Source: Branchiostoma floridae
Taxonomy: Eukaryota > Chordata > Leptocardii > Amphioxiformes > Branchiostomatidae
DNA length: 64,000 nt
Assembly: GCF_000003815.2 (NCBI RefSeq)
Contig: NC_049993.1
Coordinates: 10,010,971-10,074,970, forward strand
Reading direction: 5' to 3'
The notes under the pieces are model-generated. The model saw only the letters and a program-made list of their open reading frames with translations, had not been told where the DNA came from and did no database searches. Both the position numbers and the translations under genes were made by a program. Shown here piece by piece: positions 34,624 through 47,258 of this stretch. Each line of letters starts with the position of its first letter. The stretch's first letter is position 1.

Positions 34624-34839
34624 CCCCTTCCACTAGGACGGTACTCTCACCGCGCTCTCTCTGCGACCTAAAATTTGACATATCACTCAACGAATTGTAT
34701 AGAAACGAATCTTTCTATACTTTTGAGTTTTGCTGTCTTTTACGTTTGTATGATATACCAAGTGTGAAAGCGAAGGTCACACATATCCTATTTAGGTCGC
34801 AATGAGAGCGCAGCACGATCGCCGTCTAGTGGAAAGGGG
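34624..34839. mobile_element. MITE with ~47-bp terminal inverted repeats
   Basis: Left end CCCCTTCCACTAGGACGG ... CTGCGACCTA; right end TAGGTCGCAATGAGAGCG ... CCGTCTAGTGGAAAGGGG. Non-coding interior. Just upstream of exon 1 of the CCP/vWFA gene, so it could affect its promoter region. Confidence 0.8.
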
Positions 34840-34849
34840 GCCTAACTAG

Positions 34850-37060
34850 TCTTCAACGGTATAACAATGTTAACAGCTTTTAAACGCAGATAATGCCATT
34901 AAATACTTGCAACTTGTCTTGCGACAGACCTACTACAGTAACTTGAACATTTTTAGGATAAGGCTTCGAAGTACGACACGTTAGAACCACGACAAGTTAA
35001 AACATCCACCCTACATCCATATATATATATACCCTCTACTACACCTTGCGACCGACTTAACTTTAAATGCGAGAATCATCAAAGGCTGTATATTTAACCG
35101 TATTTATGGCGGTGAAAGTTATCCGAACATCCAGCTCAAATAAACAGACTAACTGGAGCAAAACCCACTCACCTGTGCTGCACACCAATTCACACCTGGA
35201 AATACGGTACGTATGTGTTGTCAGCTTATAAGGAACACGGCTTTGACAAAAACACCACAACGTTTTGTATTCCTGATTAAAGTTTAACCACGAAATTGTT
35301 CCGCTGGTCAGCAAGTGTTTTGACAATGACGTAGGAACCACAGCCAGACATACTGGGTTATTCCCCCTCTATATGCACCTAGGTGTCCCGGTCTAAAATT
35401 ACAACATGACGTCCAAGCTTCTTGGCTAAAGAGATATTAATTATCATTATTGTCGACGGGTCGACTACTCCAAGCGCAACATGCGTATCCAAAACAAGCT
35501 CGAGTAGTGCCGATCGACTTCCGTAATCTATGACTATTGATCTATAATAATTACAGGACATAAGCAGGCACTTTTTTCTCTTGAACGTCGCACTATCAGC
35601 TGGATAGTGGGAAGATCAAGGTTTCTTTAGATACGCTCTGACATGTCAGAGGTGGATGTGGTGTTAGATTTTGATGTTAATGGCGATTTTAATTTTGATT
35701 CTTTTAAAAGCTTGTTTATACATTCTAAAATAAAGAGAAGTCCGGAGGCGTTGTATTTCCCCTTGGTTGTTTTCTTGCTCTAGAATGTAGCTCTGTCTTC
35801 TGAGTATCTTGTGGGGCTCGAAGAACACATAGATGGCGTCGCTGGGACTCTCTTTACTTGGTAGTGTGTAGTACTCGGTACTTGTGCCGACGCCTTGGCG
35901 CGCGGCGATGTTGTCTTATAGTGGGCGTTTTTGTTGAGGGCTTGTTTTCCTGGTGTCTTCTTTTTTTATATGTACTGGACACTGGGTCCGGAGCTCCAAA
36001 AGATTCTACAGCGAGGATCCATCCGTTGAAGTATGTATGTACTGTAGTAGAGTGGACTCACCTGTCAAGCTCGCGCCACAGTTGTCCGTCCGTAGGACAT
36101 CTGGTGCCGCATCATTATAGTACAGAAGTTGCTTTGAGTTTATATAGTTACAATGTTTCCGAACTATACATGTGGAGTATGTGACTGTGTGAGTGAGTGT
36201 GCGCGCGCGCGTGTGTGTGTGTGCGTCACGGTGTGTGTGTTTTGTGTGTGTACGTATGACACCAATTACAAATGATTTATCAACAACAACGCTTAGATAT
36301 TAACGAATGGAACGAAGACCTCTGATAATTTCACCGTTAATCACTGCCGGTCCGTTTTAATCAAAGGTTAACCTTAAAACTAAGCTAAGAGAAAAATACG
36401 TAGTTCTCTATTAGTTATCCCGAATACATCGTTAAGCGTTATTGAAATAAGGCGTAGTCGAATAGAAGCTTGACAATGTCTACTAAAGCCACAATCACAA
36501 CTCTGCTGATCTCGGTTTCCGCAAACATCAAGCCCGCAAAGTGTGGCTCGAAGAATGCAGGAAATAAGGTTTGACAGGGTTAAGATCTTATGGTAGAGCA
36601 TCCTACCCCTTACTTTGCCTTGCCAATTCTATAAAATGTGTACATGACCTTAAAATTAAAAATTTTCTGTTTATAGCGTTAAGCGTTGCCAGGAAACGCG
36701 TTTTATGTAACATTATCCGCACAATGGGAGTTAGATAGGTTTTGATTGCACAAGGAGTCACGCGGCATTGCTGACCCCAGTGACGTATAGAAAGTGAAAG
36801 TAAAACGTCTCATATTACATTAGTTCATATTCAGGCGTAGCCTGGATTGGGGAAGTGAGTCGGTTCTGCATCTGAGAAAATGTGCTTTAAATCGTTGGAA
36901 CATTTGCCGTGTTGGTATATGACTACCCGCACAATGATTGTTAAATGTGAAGTATCTGTTATGTTATCAACGTTTGCATGGAGGACACACGTCGTGTGGA
37001 CGCATCTAAAAATGTCGCCGTGTTGTTTGATATGGGATCATCGAGAACAAGTGCCGGAGT
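34850..37060. other. Intergenic interval between divergent receptor genes
   Basis: No coding exon that I can support. Minus-strand donor-like CAGGTGAGT words at about 35165 and 36058 could belong to 5' untranslated exons of the CCP/vWFA gene. A (GT)n tract lies at about 36200-36245. Confidence 0.4.
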
Positions 37061-37064
37061 CAAG

Positions 37065-37114
37065 ATGGCGGCGCAACATATTGCTGTGGGAAACGATCTG
37101 AGACTTATGAACAG
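37065..37114 (+). CDS. Possible first coding exon, MAAQHIAVGNDLRLMNR
   Basis: CAAGATGGCGGCG is a strong translation-start context, and the 17-codon frame ends at an ACAG|GTAAAG donor in phase 2. It does not fit the phase of the nearest downstream TNF-receptor exon (phase 1), so it either starts another transcript or needs an intermediate exon. Low certainty. Confidence 0.3.
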
Positions 37115-37717
37115 GTAAAGCGATCATAAATTGTAACGATTACAGCAAGGGGGCTCTATAATTTGGTAACGGATAAGAATTTTATTCAGATGAAGAAAGA
37201 GACAGTGGTCCACTTTCTGGGGAAGATTGTTAAAAAGAAAATGTTCTGCATGATGGTTCATTATTTTGCCTGAAAAAGCTAACGTTGGCCACCGACAACG
37301 TTAAAATTGTATGTAAATTATACTTTCATGTAATTACTAATACTTTGCCATACGCGACTCGTTCTTTGGATGGCGCTTTTTACCGTCTGTCAAAGCACTG
37401 CAGTGCTCTTTATTTAGCTGTTAACGACTTTTTTTTGTATCTGCTGTATATTGTATCGATGTCAAGTATACCGACGCTGAACGTCAACAGTATTAAATTT
37501 GTTCTTTCAGTTAAAAGAACGACTCACCCCCTTTACGAAAATGGAGTGATCCAATTATGACGTGCAGGGGGATTCCCCCTTGTCATTTTCCCTGCAACTT
37601 TCCCCGCGCTTGCGCCGCCAGCTGATCGAGTGACAAAACGTGACGTGCCGGCTTGTAATATTTCCCGTATGATTTTACACTAATATCTTATCTTTAAACG
37701 GCCGTCTTCCGACCACA

Positions 37718-37909
37718 ATGACTGGCAAGTGTTCCAAGTGTCGTGTAGTCGCATGTCAGAGGTGTAAACCTCCTCGGTCACGATCACGTCGGAAAAGGCG
37801 CCCGCCGATCAAGGTTCGTCTTCCATCCAAGACATGGAAAGTCGACGTCGCCATCTTGGTTCTCAGCATTGGGCCGGCGGTCGTTACGTCCAGTGCGGTT
37901 CCTGTGGAG
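37718..37909 (+). CDS. Possible signal-peptide exon of the TNF-receptor-like gene
   Basis: Encodes 64 residues: MTGKCSKCRVVACQRC, a very basic stretch (RSRSRRKRRPP), then hydrophobic VDVAILVLSIGPAVVTSSA, which could be a signal peptide with a long n-region. It ends at a GAG|GTAACG donor in phase 0, while the next recognisable exon needs phase 1. One exon is therefore missing, or a different donor is used. The gap at 38499-38598 may hide it. Confidence 0.35.
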
Positions 37910-38199
37910 GTAACGTTTTTTACGCAAGATCTATCTCGTGATATCATTCACTTTTATACCGGGGCAATACTAGTTTTCTGCTGAGCGACTGGAAATGGCC
38001 AAGGTGGGGTAGGCTAGTGGGATGGGCAACAACAACGGGCCACCCTTCCTGGGTCCCGTGAGGCCACACCTTCTGGGCATATGCATGAGGGGTTTGCATG
38101 ATGTAATGTAATTTCCATGGAGAAAAACTGGGTGAATGGTAATGATAATGGTGTGCACTGGAGGGAAGACAACAGCTGTTATAATTGGTGTGTGTGTGT

Positions 38200-38598
38200 G
38201 TGTGGGGGGGGGGGGGATGGGGTGGTGCACCGTGGTTGGGGGGGGGGGGGGGGGGAAAACCAAAAAATGGACCGCCCATTTTTTTTCCTCCTTGTAAAGC
38301 AAACTCTGCCCCCCGGGGGGGCCAATTTGGAAAATTTGTCCCTAAAACCCAAGGGAAAAATTTTCCGCCTTTTACGGGGGTGTGACCCTCTCCTTTATAA
38401 AACCTACCTGTAACTTTTCCCGCCAAAACCTGTTTTTGGCGGCCCACCCAGGGGAGACGGGGAAAATTTGGCCCCAATAAAAAAAGGGGGGCCCCCTTNN
38501 NNNNNNNNNNNNNNNNNNNNNNNNNNNNNNNNNNNNNNNNNNNNNNNNNNNNNNNNNNNNNNNNNNNNNNNNNNNNNNNNNNNNNNNNNNNNNNNNNN
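38200..38598. other. Low-quality sequence and 100-N assembly gap
   Basis: 38499-38598 is exactly 100 N, the usual placeholder for a gap of unknown size. The 300 bases to its left are full of inflated homopolymers (G runs, CCCCC, AAAA, TTTT), typical of a poor read end. Open frames there are not reliable. Confidence 0.9.
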
Positions 38599-38939
38599 CC
38601 GCTCGCTTTCCACGTCAGATTTGCCCATTATGCTAATGTGGTACTCACAAGAAAAGTCTCGTCATTTTAGACTTATCTCTTAATAAATGTAAGAATAAAA
38701 TCCACCATAGTCTGAAGTTCACATCATTTTGTCTTTGTAACAATTTATTTAGAAAGTTTTTGTGATGTAAATTAACCTAGGCGATAGTGTATTAGAACGT
38801 AACTTTAACACAATTTACCTCCCTAATATTGGTGTCGTCTATTGACCTTGTATGACCTCGTTTGTCAGCGGGTATGGGTAGCGCCAGTTTACGAAGTTTT
38901 GTTTTGAAAATAAATCAAAGAGGTTTTAAATCCGGCGTA

Positions 38940-39180
38940 GGGTGACGATACGGCCGCTGTATATGGCCGAACGCGTGCCGAAACATAGATTAGCGGTCCG
39001 CGTGGCCGTAATCGGCAGTGTTTTTGTACCTGCGGGACCGGAAATCGTGTGGCCGTGGCCGCGTTGGGCAGGTGGCCGCAAAGCCTATTTCTTAATCATT
39101 ACGAATCCAAGGGACCGACAAAAAGTGGCCACTATGGGCAGGTGGCCGTTATGCAAAGGTGGCCGCTAATACAGGTTTGA
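38940..39180 (+). repeat. Degenerate GTGGCCG repeat
   Basis: At least six GTGGCCG/ATGGCCG words spaced irregularly, with GGCAGGTGGCCG twice. Non-coding; nothing else is supported between 38600 and 39956. Confidence 0.6.
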
Positions 39181-39956
39181 CTGTACGTGAAAAAAAAAAA
39201 ATAACGGAAGGGATTTCGTGGCTCCAGTCACTAGTGTTGTTGGCCCCGCCCTGCTTTTCTGACTACCTAGCATAATCATTATAATCATAACTGGTGTCCA
39301 GAGTCCTCCCATTCGGCCATGTTGATTAGATCATATGGAGGACATCCTCTCGGAACCCAAAAACTGATGCAATTGTGTGAGTAAAAAAAAAGGATTGACA
39401 AAAATATTTGCCTTTGTTATTTGAGCAGGAAGCACGAATGCTTAAACACAGAGCATGGCAAACAGAACAATATATACATTATTACTTAATTTTATTTTTT
39501 CACATTGTCTTGGAATATTGACGCTTATACCCTACCACACCCATAGACTGTAACCCATTTTCTGATATGATTTTGAAATGTGCAGCATATATTTACTCAT
39601 TTGCAACTACTTTTTAAGATTTCATTTACACTTATGGCCAGAAACGCTTTTTTAATGAACTGAGGATGTTCTGGGTATATCATGCTTCATCTTCACCCTC
39701 TCTCCTGGCAAAATTGAAGCTACTGAGTGTGCTTATCATGATAAAAAAAGTAAAAATGCATGAAAATTGATGAGAAATATACAGTTGTCATCCATATAAA
39801 TTATAATATAGAATCAACAATTGGCCTGATTGTCAGCTATTGTCCAGTCTAACTGCAAAAGGATCTTTGTATGAGGATAGTTGTGATTTTAATTTGTTCT
39901 TTATCATACTTCATAGTTCTCTAACAGTAAATATGTTCTGTTGCTCCAGACTGCAG

Positions 39957-42900
39957 GTGCTTCCAACCCCCCAGACTTCTGCCCAACAGAACCCACCTAT
40001 CCTCACCCTTTCATATCTAGATTACAGTGTAAGCTCTGCGCACCAGGTAATCTAACATTATGTTTCACTTACACTGACAAAAAATGTCTTGCTTGGAAAT
40101 TTTCATGAATTTACAATGCATGTACATGTATTTACAATTTGAAAGTAAAATGCCATATTACAAGATCTAGTTAGCAGTTCTAAGCAATACTCTTCAAAGT
40201 ATATACTATGGAATTGTACTGAATCTTGCACTAAGTTATAGAGGGTACAGACACCTATGTTGGTATGGAGACTACAGGGGTGTGGACTTTTTAAGGGGTA
40301 CAGATATTTCTACTAAAGTATGGGTGCAGACCCTATAAGGGGTTCAGAAACTTCATTATAGACACAGAAAACTACTATCATGTTGATGGTGTTATTTTCA
40401 GATATGTTGTAAGTTTTTGATAGCATTACAATGCACTGCACACACAGCATCAACTAGAAATGAATTTACTGTAAGTTAAATGTCTTGTACATTGCAGATA
40501 CCAAACAGTCAGTCCATGTGAATTGTAGCCGTTTGAAAGTTTCAGGTATCTGAGTCTGATCTGTGTACACTTGTGTCTTCACAGGTCAGTATGTGGAACA
40601 CCACTGTACTAGTACCACCAGCAGCCAGAGCTCGTGTGTCGCCTGTCCACCCCGGAAGTACCAGCCGTGCCCCAGCAGTAACATCCGCTGCCACCCCTGC
40701 AGTGACTGTGGGGACTTCCTTGTGGATGACGGGAGGTTTGGCCCCCCGCGGGAACCCTGCTCTCCGACCCAGGACAACATCTGCCACTGTCCGCAGGACA
40801 AGTACTGGAGCCTGGAAGATCCAGGATGTAAGATGACAAACTCGTGTGGCCCAGGGGAAGGAGTGGCACATCAAGGTAGGCTTAGTCTTCTAATAACTTT
40901 GAAAGAGTAAATGGATCAAAATTAGGTATGAGGTCTTTGAACTCTTGTTCTGTTACTGCACTACTGCATGGCACTAAACCTTTTTTGTCCTGAAATTTTG
41001 CTTTAAGTTTGTATCTTGATCATGACAGCTCAAGACACTTTTGATAAAATGTACAATTTGTGTAAATTTTAGCAGCCATATAATTTGGGCAAAATACTCT
41101 CACCCCTTTGATTGAATCATTCATTCATAAGGCACTGAATGAAGAAACACAACAATGATCTACATCATGTAGGTCATGATGTAGTACATTTTTTAAAAAT
41201 TTTTTATGCAGATTCAAAGGGTAAATATCATGCTACATCATTTTACACTGACACTAGACATTAGGGATGTTATATATGTTTAATCTTTAAAGTATAGCCA
41301 AAACTATCATGAAGGGAACTATCCAGGGAAGACGACTTGGAGAGAGAGGGGTAGACAATGGACAAGATGGGAGGATGTTGTCAGAAAATGGACAGGCATA
41401 ACACTAAGTGAAACACTTTTAAGTGAAACAGAAAACCCAAGAAGGATGGGGAAAACTAGTTACGAGACCTTACGGTTGAATGATTAGACTAAGGGATAGA
41501 TGATAGATGAAATGAAACTATAATTTGTAACCTGTCCAACAGACAATATCAATGGTTCATCACTGTGTACAACTGCGTACAACTGTGTCCTCACAGCCAC
41601 CTACAAGAGTGATACCGTCTGCATCACCTGCCAGGATGGCTTCTACTCCAACGAGACATCTCATGTCCAGGTGTGTGCTGAGTGCAGGAGGTGTGAGGAG
41701 GAAGGGTTGGAGACATTACAACCCTGCAGCACAACCAGTGATGCTGTCTGTAGTACCGACGGTAGTAGTGCACCACCCTCACCAGGTGTGTATCTGTAGC
41801 TTAGGCCTAGCAAAAAATATATGTTGTGATTAGCACTGTCTCCAGGACCCGTCCTTCTGTCCCAGGACGGAATTTTGCTTGTTGGGACAGACAAAAATTT
41901 TAACCCAGTCGTCCCCAAAATGACATAAAACTGTTGAAAATATCCTTTCATCAGGACATATTCAGACCACGAAAATCAACAACAATTGGGTTTGCAAACA
42001 ATGAGTAGGATGGAAATAAATGTTAAGCTTGAGACAGCCCAGGTTATGATTCCAGTTATGGTCCTGACAAAATTCTGCATAGGGATTCCTTTTTTTTCAA
42101 TTTTAGATTTCAGCCAAACTAATGTTAGAAAATAATTCAATTTAACATAGTTAAAAAATTGTCAATGTGTGTGAGTGAAAAACAGGACACTGGTATTTTT
42201 TGGGGGTGGGGGTTACCATGACAAGACTCAAAGGTCACTTCAAGGTGTGACCTAAATGCCACACATTAGATCATCTCTTCTCCCTAAGTTAGGAAAATCA
42301 TGAGACCAGCTAAACTGTTCACTTAAATAGTGAAGACTAACTGACCTAATAAGTGAAGCAGGGGTTAAAAGTTGTGGTGTCAATACATGCTTATGACATA
42401 ATCTATGAGGGGAAAGGAATCTATCAGTATCAATGATATCATGGACCAGTTATCAGTATATATTGACAGTTTCACATTTGGGGATTGTCATATGACTCTC
42501 CTTTATTAAGGTAACAACTATTACATTTTAAGCTGTCTTCTTTGGTCATTGTACTGTACATGACTTTTTGTGTATTTTATGTCATGAGGGAACTTAATAA
42601 TTACTTGCACGGAATACTATAGTACAGGGCAAGCTTTAATTGGTATAGTATTATGTGCGAGTAGCTGGACAAAAGGCTACAGTGAAAATATTCTGCACTT
42701 TAGCACAAATGTTGCCTTCCTAAGTAGTGATTATGTTTTACATTCAGCTTACCTCATATTATTCCTGTCCTTTCAGACCCTCTGCCCTCATCACAAATCC
42801 AAGACGCCGGGTTAGAATGGTGGAAGATATTTCTCATTGCATTAGCAGCAACTTGTCTGCTTGTCGGTATTATTCTTTTGATTATATGGAAGAGGAGAAG

Positions 42901-45900
42901 AAACGGGGCTGTCCCAAACAACACTGCAAATTGTGCTGCTCAGGTCAACGTCACCTACAACACTAGAAATGGAGTTGTTTATACTGCTGTCTCACAGGGC
43001 CCTTTCAATTCTGCTGTCCCTGCTACTATACCTGCTAATGCTGCTGTCCCTGGTGCTGCTGTTCCCCCTTCTGCAAATGGTGCTGTCCTTGTTGCTGCTG
43101 TTCACCCTTCTGCAAATGGTGCTGTCCCTGGTGCTGCTCATCCCCCTTCTTCTGCAAATGGTGCTGTCCCTGGTGCTGCTCATCCCCCTTCTTCTGCAAA
43201 TGGTGCTGTCCCTGGTGCTGCTATTCCCCCCTTTTCAAATGCTGCTATCTCCTCTTGTTCTGCAAATGGTGCTGTCCCTAGTACAGCTGTTCGCCCTTCT
43301 TCTGCAAATGGTGTTGTCTCTGGTGCTGCTGTCCCACTGGCCTCTCAAAATGGTGTTGCTATCCCATCTTCATCTGTCAATGGTGCCATCCATGGTGCTG
43401 TTCCCTATCCTCCTTCCTGTGTTGCTGTCCCCCCACCTTCTGCAAATGGAGCTGCTTATGCTGCTGTATTTGATGGTATTAGATCGGAACAGCAAAAGGA
43501 CAACTGCAACCCTGCTGCTCAGAATAGCAGTGCTATCATTGGTCAACCGAGCAGTGCTGTCATTGGCCAGCAGCCAAGCAGTGCTATGCAATGTGAACAG
43601 CCTGAAAGCAATGCTAACAGCTGGCCAGCCAGGTCAGCTTCAACTGACCAGCCACAGTGCTCAGCAGTTCCCAGACAGCTTGTCAGCATTCAGCAGCCAA
43701 GTAGTGCAGCTGGCTCAGGACAGCCATCCACGACCATCACAGCTTGTCAGCCAAGTAGTGCTGTCTACAGTGCTGTCCCCAGTGCTGGTCCAACTAGGAG
43801 CCAAAACATGCAGCAGGGAGCTGATGGGTCCAACAATGACAGTGCAAATCCAGGTACATGACATTTGCTTACAGCTACATGTAATATGATATCCTACTTA
43901 TTGTTGTCATGCAGATCTATTTGTTGATTTTTATATTTCCACTATATATTTTCAAATAATTACATATCATATTGATACATTTTGATACATGTTGTTACTC
44001 CAGATTCCTGGACTGACCCAAAGGCTACCATTCAAGGTAACTATGATCTCAGCTATAGGAACTCTCTTTAGTTTTTCCATATCTTACAAAATAATTTTGT
44101 TCAATATCTAATAAATACTACACCATTATAGTAGAAAATTGCTTGTAAAACTTGTACTCAACTAATGCCACTATTTTTATTGTCATTAGAAATACACTCT
44201 GTAACTTGGGTGATTGGTAAATTTACCAAAGTTAACTTAGAATCTACTTTGCTCACATGTTGCAATGTTTTACACCAAAAGAAGAGAGACCTAGATTCTT
44301 AAATTGTTGACTATTTCTATTGTTCACCATTCTTACCAGGATGCCCTGTGCCAGACACCCATGACCCAGAGGGCAACACAAAGGATTTGAATCAAAGTAA
44401 GGACAAGTTCACTTTACACATTTCTGTGCACTGAAAAACAAAATTATACAACTTTTTGTTCCATGTCACTACTAGTATATTTTTTCTGGTCTGTATGTGT
44501 ACTAGTATATTATATAACATCAACAACCATTCATAACATTGTCTGGAAACGCAAAACTGATGCAAGCATGTGAAGTAAAAGATGGCTTCAATAATGAAAT
44601 CTAAAGTCAGGAAAGTTGAACAAATAGCAAATATAGCAAAATATGTCGTAGCAGATCAACCCTTAACCCCTTGATGCATGCATGCTTCACGTACTGTAAG
44701 GAGTGGTTCCTTATTTTCCTTAAACAACATTTTGTTGTTGTTGTTGTTTGTTCTATAGAGGATGCTCACGATGCTGTTGAGGAACTGCCTGTACACAACA
44801 ACAGGTCGAGGTCCTCATCAAGAGGTTAGCTATAGAATTAATGATTCTATATTGTGGAAATCGAGCTGAAGTATAGAATGCAACACAGTGTAGTCCCTGA
44901 CCACGGGTTGGATTGCCCAGCAGCCGGAGGGAAATCAAACCCATGGGAGGGATGGGACTGAGGGTGAATACTGTCAGACTGAGTGTTGTATTTCATTACT
45001 GTTACACCAACTTGAGAAAATACACATTTCAGTATGAAATCCACCAGATGCTGAGAAAATTTGGTTTGTTGAAACAATTCCATTATGTCCAAGTACAATA
45101 TTGGAATTCTCATAAGTGGAAAAGTTTGTTTGAGTGATTGAATGGAAACCTATGTTATGAAAGTAGTAGCCTGGGTGTGTGAATTGTATCAACCCAAAAT
45201 ATCATGCGGTTTGGAACACCTGTATCAAATGTTACAACAGCCAGGAAGATATAATATAAATGCATGAAGAGCTAAGAGTAAAGACACTACATTTTTATTT
45301 TTGAAATTTGCAATTTTCTTGTTAGACTTGGTTTGGGGCTTTAATCACATATAAATTCTCCCATCAACTTAATCTACAATGTTTCCATGAATAGAAGTCA
45401 TTATCATCTGATTCTATACGTGGTTAGCTCCCCAACAAAAGTTTAAATCTAACTACATGTACAAGTCTTATTCTCAAATTATGACCGAGAATATCATTTA
45501 TTTCTCTACAGATGTTGATGCCGTCCAGGATTCCAAAGACCCACCAAACAATGCAGATGATGCCTTGGAAAGTAAGCACTAAATTATTCACTTCTTACTT
45601 CATACCATACTATTTAGTAATGACAATCATACTCCTTGGGCTTATAACTCCCCTTGAGTATTGTGCACATGTATGTAATTAATGTATCTAAATCCAGTAA
45701 GCTTAACAAGTGATTTTTCAACAGAAGTGAGTAGAAGACCAAACTTGAACTTACAAGGTCTTTCTTTTATACCAACATCTGACATATGTTTGAAGGGAAA
45801 TGTTACTTTGTATTCTTAGAAGTACAGAGAAAAGAAGTAGTCCAGGTGGTTTTAAGTTCACAGTTAAAACGAGCTTAAGGGTAGGCGAGAAGAAGAAAGT

Positions 45901-46228
45901 TTTGCTATGACTTTTTCATTGCCAACATTTTAACGCCACATTAAACATTTCTACTTGGTAATACATGTGTACCATAAATTTTATCTTAATACAAAGACAG
46001 CTATCCAATACTCTGCAACACTATACAGGCCTACTGCACAATATAAACATTTCAAGAGCTTAAATTTGACACATTCCAAACTCTCTGCTTTGCTGTTTTA
46101 CAGAGGAGGCCAGAGAACCTGTACAGGATACAGAACTGGAAGGTGCCGCTGGGCCACTGCAGGCACGTCAGGGTCCCTACGGGTCAAGCAATGAGAACAT
46201 CCCTGCAGCTGCTGTAACTCACAGATAG
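39957..46228 (+). CDS. TNF-receptor-superfamily-like protein with Ala-rich repetitive cytoplasmic tail (first exon not placed)
   Basis: Predicted surface receptor; about 662 residues are encoded by nine exons: 39957-40046, 40585-40875, 41597-41785, 42777-43853, 44004-44036, 44340-44396, 44759-44824, 45512-45571 and 46104-46228 (stop TAG). Every intron is phase 1. The first three exons encode TNFR cysteine-rich repeats: FCPTEPTYPHPF ... LQCKLCAPGQYVEHHC, CVACPPRKYQPCPSSNIRC, then VCITCQDGFYSNET and CAECRRCEEEG. Exon 4 has the membrane span WWKIFLIALAATCLLVGIIL, a KRRR stop, and a tail of about ten SANGAVPGAA-type repeats (43065-43455) followed by QQPSSA-type repeats. No death domain is seen. 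The last exons are short and acidic and carry TRAF-ligand-like motifs, ending PAAAVTHR. An N-terminal signal exon is required upstream. Confidence 0.85.
41330..41490 (+). pseudogene. LINE polyprotein C-terminal scrap
   Basis: In-frame QWTRWEDVVRKWTGITLS, then ENPRRWGKLVTRPYG and a stop. The RW-x2-D ... RW pattern is typical of the C-terminal ends of non-LTR retrotransposon proteins. Intron of the TNF-receptor-like gene. Confidence 0.6.
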
Positions 46229-46264
46229 TAATATAGACCATAGAACTGAAACTTTGTTCCTGCA

Positions 46265-46520
46265 CAAAAAAAAGTGGTTGCATGACGTAATGGCAAGAAC
46301 ATGTTTTGCCCAGAACACAAGAGATCCTGGGTTTGAATCCTGTTGTGTCACTGATTTTGTGCCCTTAAGAAAGCCACTTAACATGACTTTCTCAATCCAC
46401 TATCACCAGTAGTAGCTTTGGTTAGGGATGCCCCTCAGATAGGATGTTAAATGGAGATCTTGTGTTTGAAGAGAGCCACACCTCGAGCACGTTAAAGATC
46501 TTATGCTAATGTAGGATCTG
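46265..46520 (+). mobile_element. tRNA-derived SINE
   Basis: The head has an A-box-like TGACGTAATGGCAAGAA and a B-box-like GATCCTGGGTTTGAATCCTG. The body has TTGTGCCCTTAAGAAAGCC and CACTTAACATGACTTTC, then GCACGTTAAAGATC. It follows the stop codon of the TNF-receptor-like gene and probably lies in its 3' untranslated region. Confidence 0.75.
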
Positions 46521-47258
46521 CTTGGAGATTAGGGATCCTTACCAGTGTGAGTGGTTACCGTTTAAAAATCATGACAGCGTGTGGCAGTTGTATTGACGTC
46601 AGCTTGGTGCTGAATGGCAGCCTCCAAACCCTTGTGATTCAGCCTTGCTGGGTTGTAGTTAATCCCTAACGCCTTAGTGCTGTACAACAGCGTACCTTTA
46701 GATAACACTCATGCCAGCTGAGGACTAGGGCTGACATAAAGAAAAGTTGGTGTATGAGATTTTGACTGTGCGACTGCAGTCTTTCTTTAAAGCCAGATTC
46801 AGTGCACATTTTGAGTAAAGGAACAAAGTTTTACCTCATCACTTTAACGTCAACCAACATTCAGGTGATATTTCATAAATAACAAGTCACATATGGCAGA
46901 TTTTCTATGTAGAGGCTTCAATCTTTAGATTTTAGATGTACAGAGAGCTGTATAGTTTTACATTTTGCATGTAGAGGTAGTTTTAGAATGTACAACCATA
47001 CTAGAGGGTTGGATGATCATTAAAAAAAAGTGAATTGAAGATTCCTTAATTGGTACGCTTGCTGCCACCCCATGTGTGCCAAGGATGATCAATTTAACTT
47101 ATTGGAACAACATAACTCCAGAGATATCTGAGGTAATTAGGAACCTGGACACTGAACATGACTATTTCAAAAATACTCCAATGTAAGTTCATCTGTGATG
47201 GTAGTCAACATTCTGTTACAATGTTAAGACTTTATATCGGTGCACAAAATATAGCGCT

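Noticed and set aside
37944-38477. Long frames on both strands next to the N gap
   Set aside because: They run through inflated homopolymers of low-quality sequence and Gly/Pro runs, and cannot be trusted.
41552-41833. Alternative 93-codon frame over the third TNF-receptor exon
   Set aside because: Out of frame with the cysteine-rich repeat, which continues correctly from the exon before and into the membrane exon.
42933-43889. A 318-codon open frame, very rich in Leu and Ser, overlapping the TNF-receptor tail in another frame
   Set aside because: It arises from the GCTG-rich tandem repeats that encode the Ala-rich tail. It has no domain, ignores the splice sites that the receptor frame respects, and its composition is that of a frame-shifted repeat.
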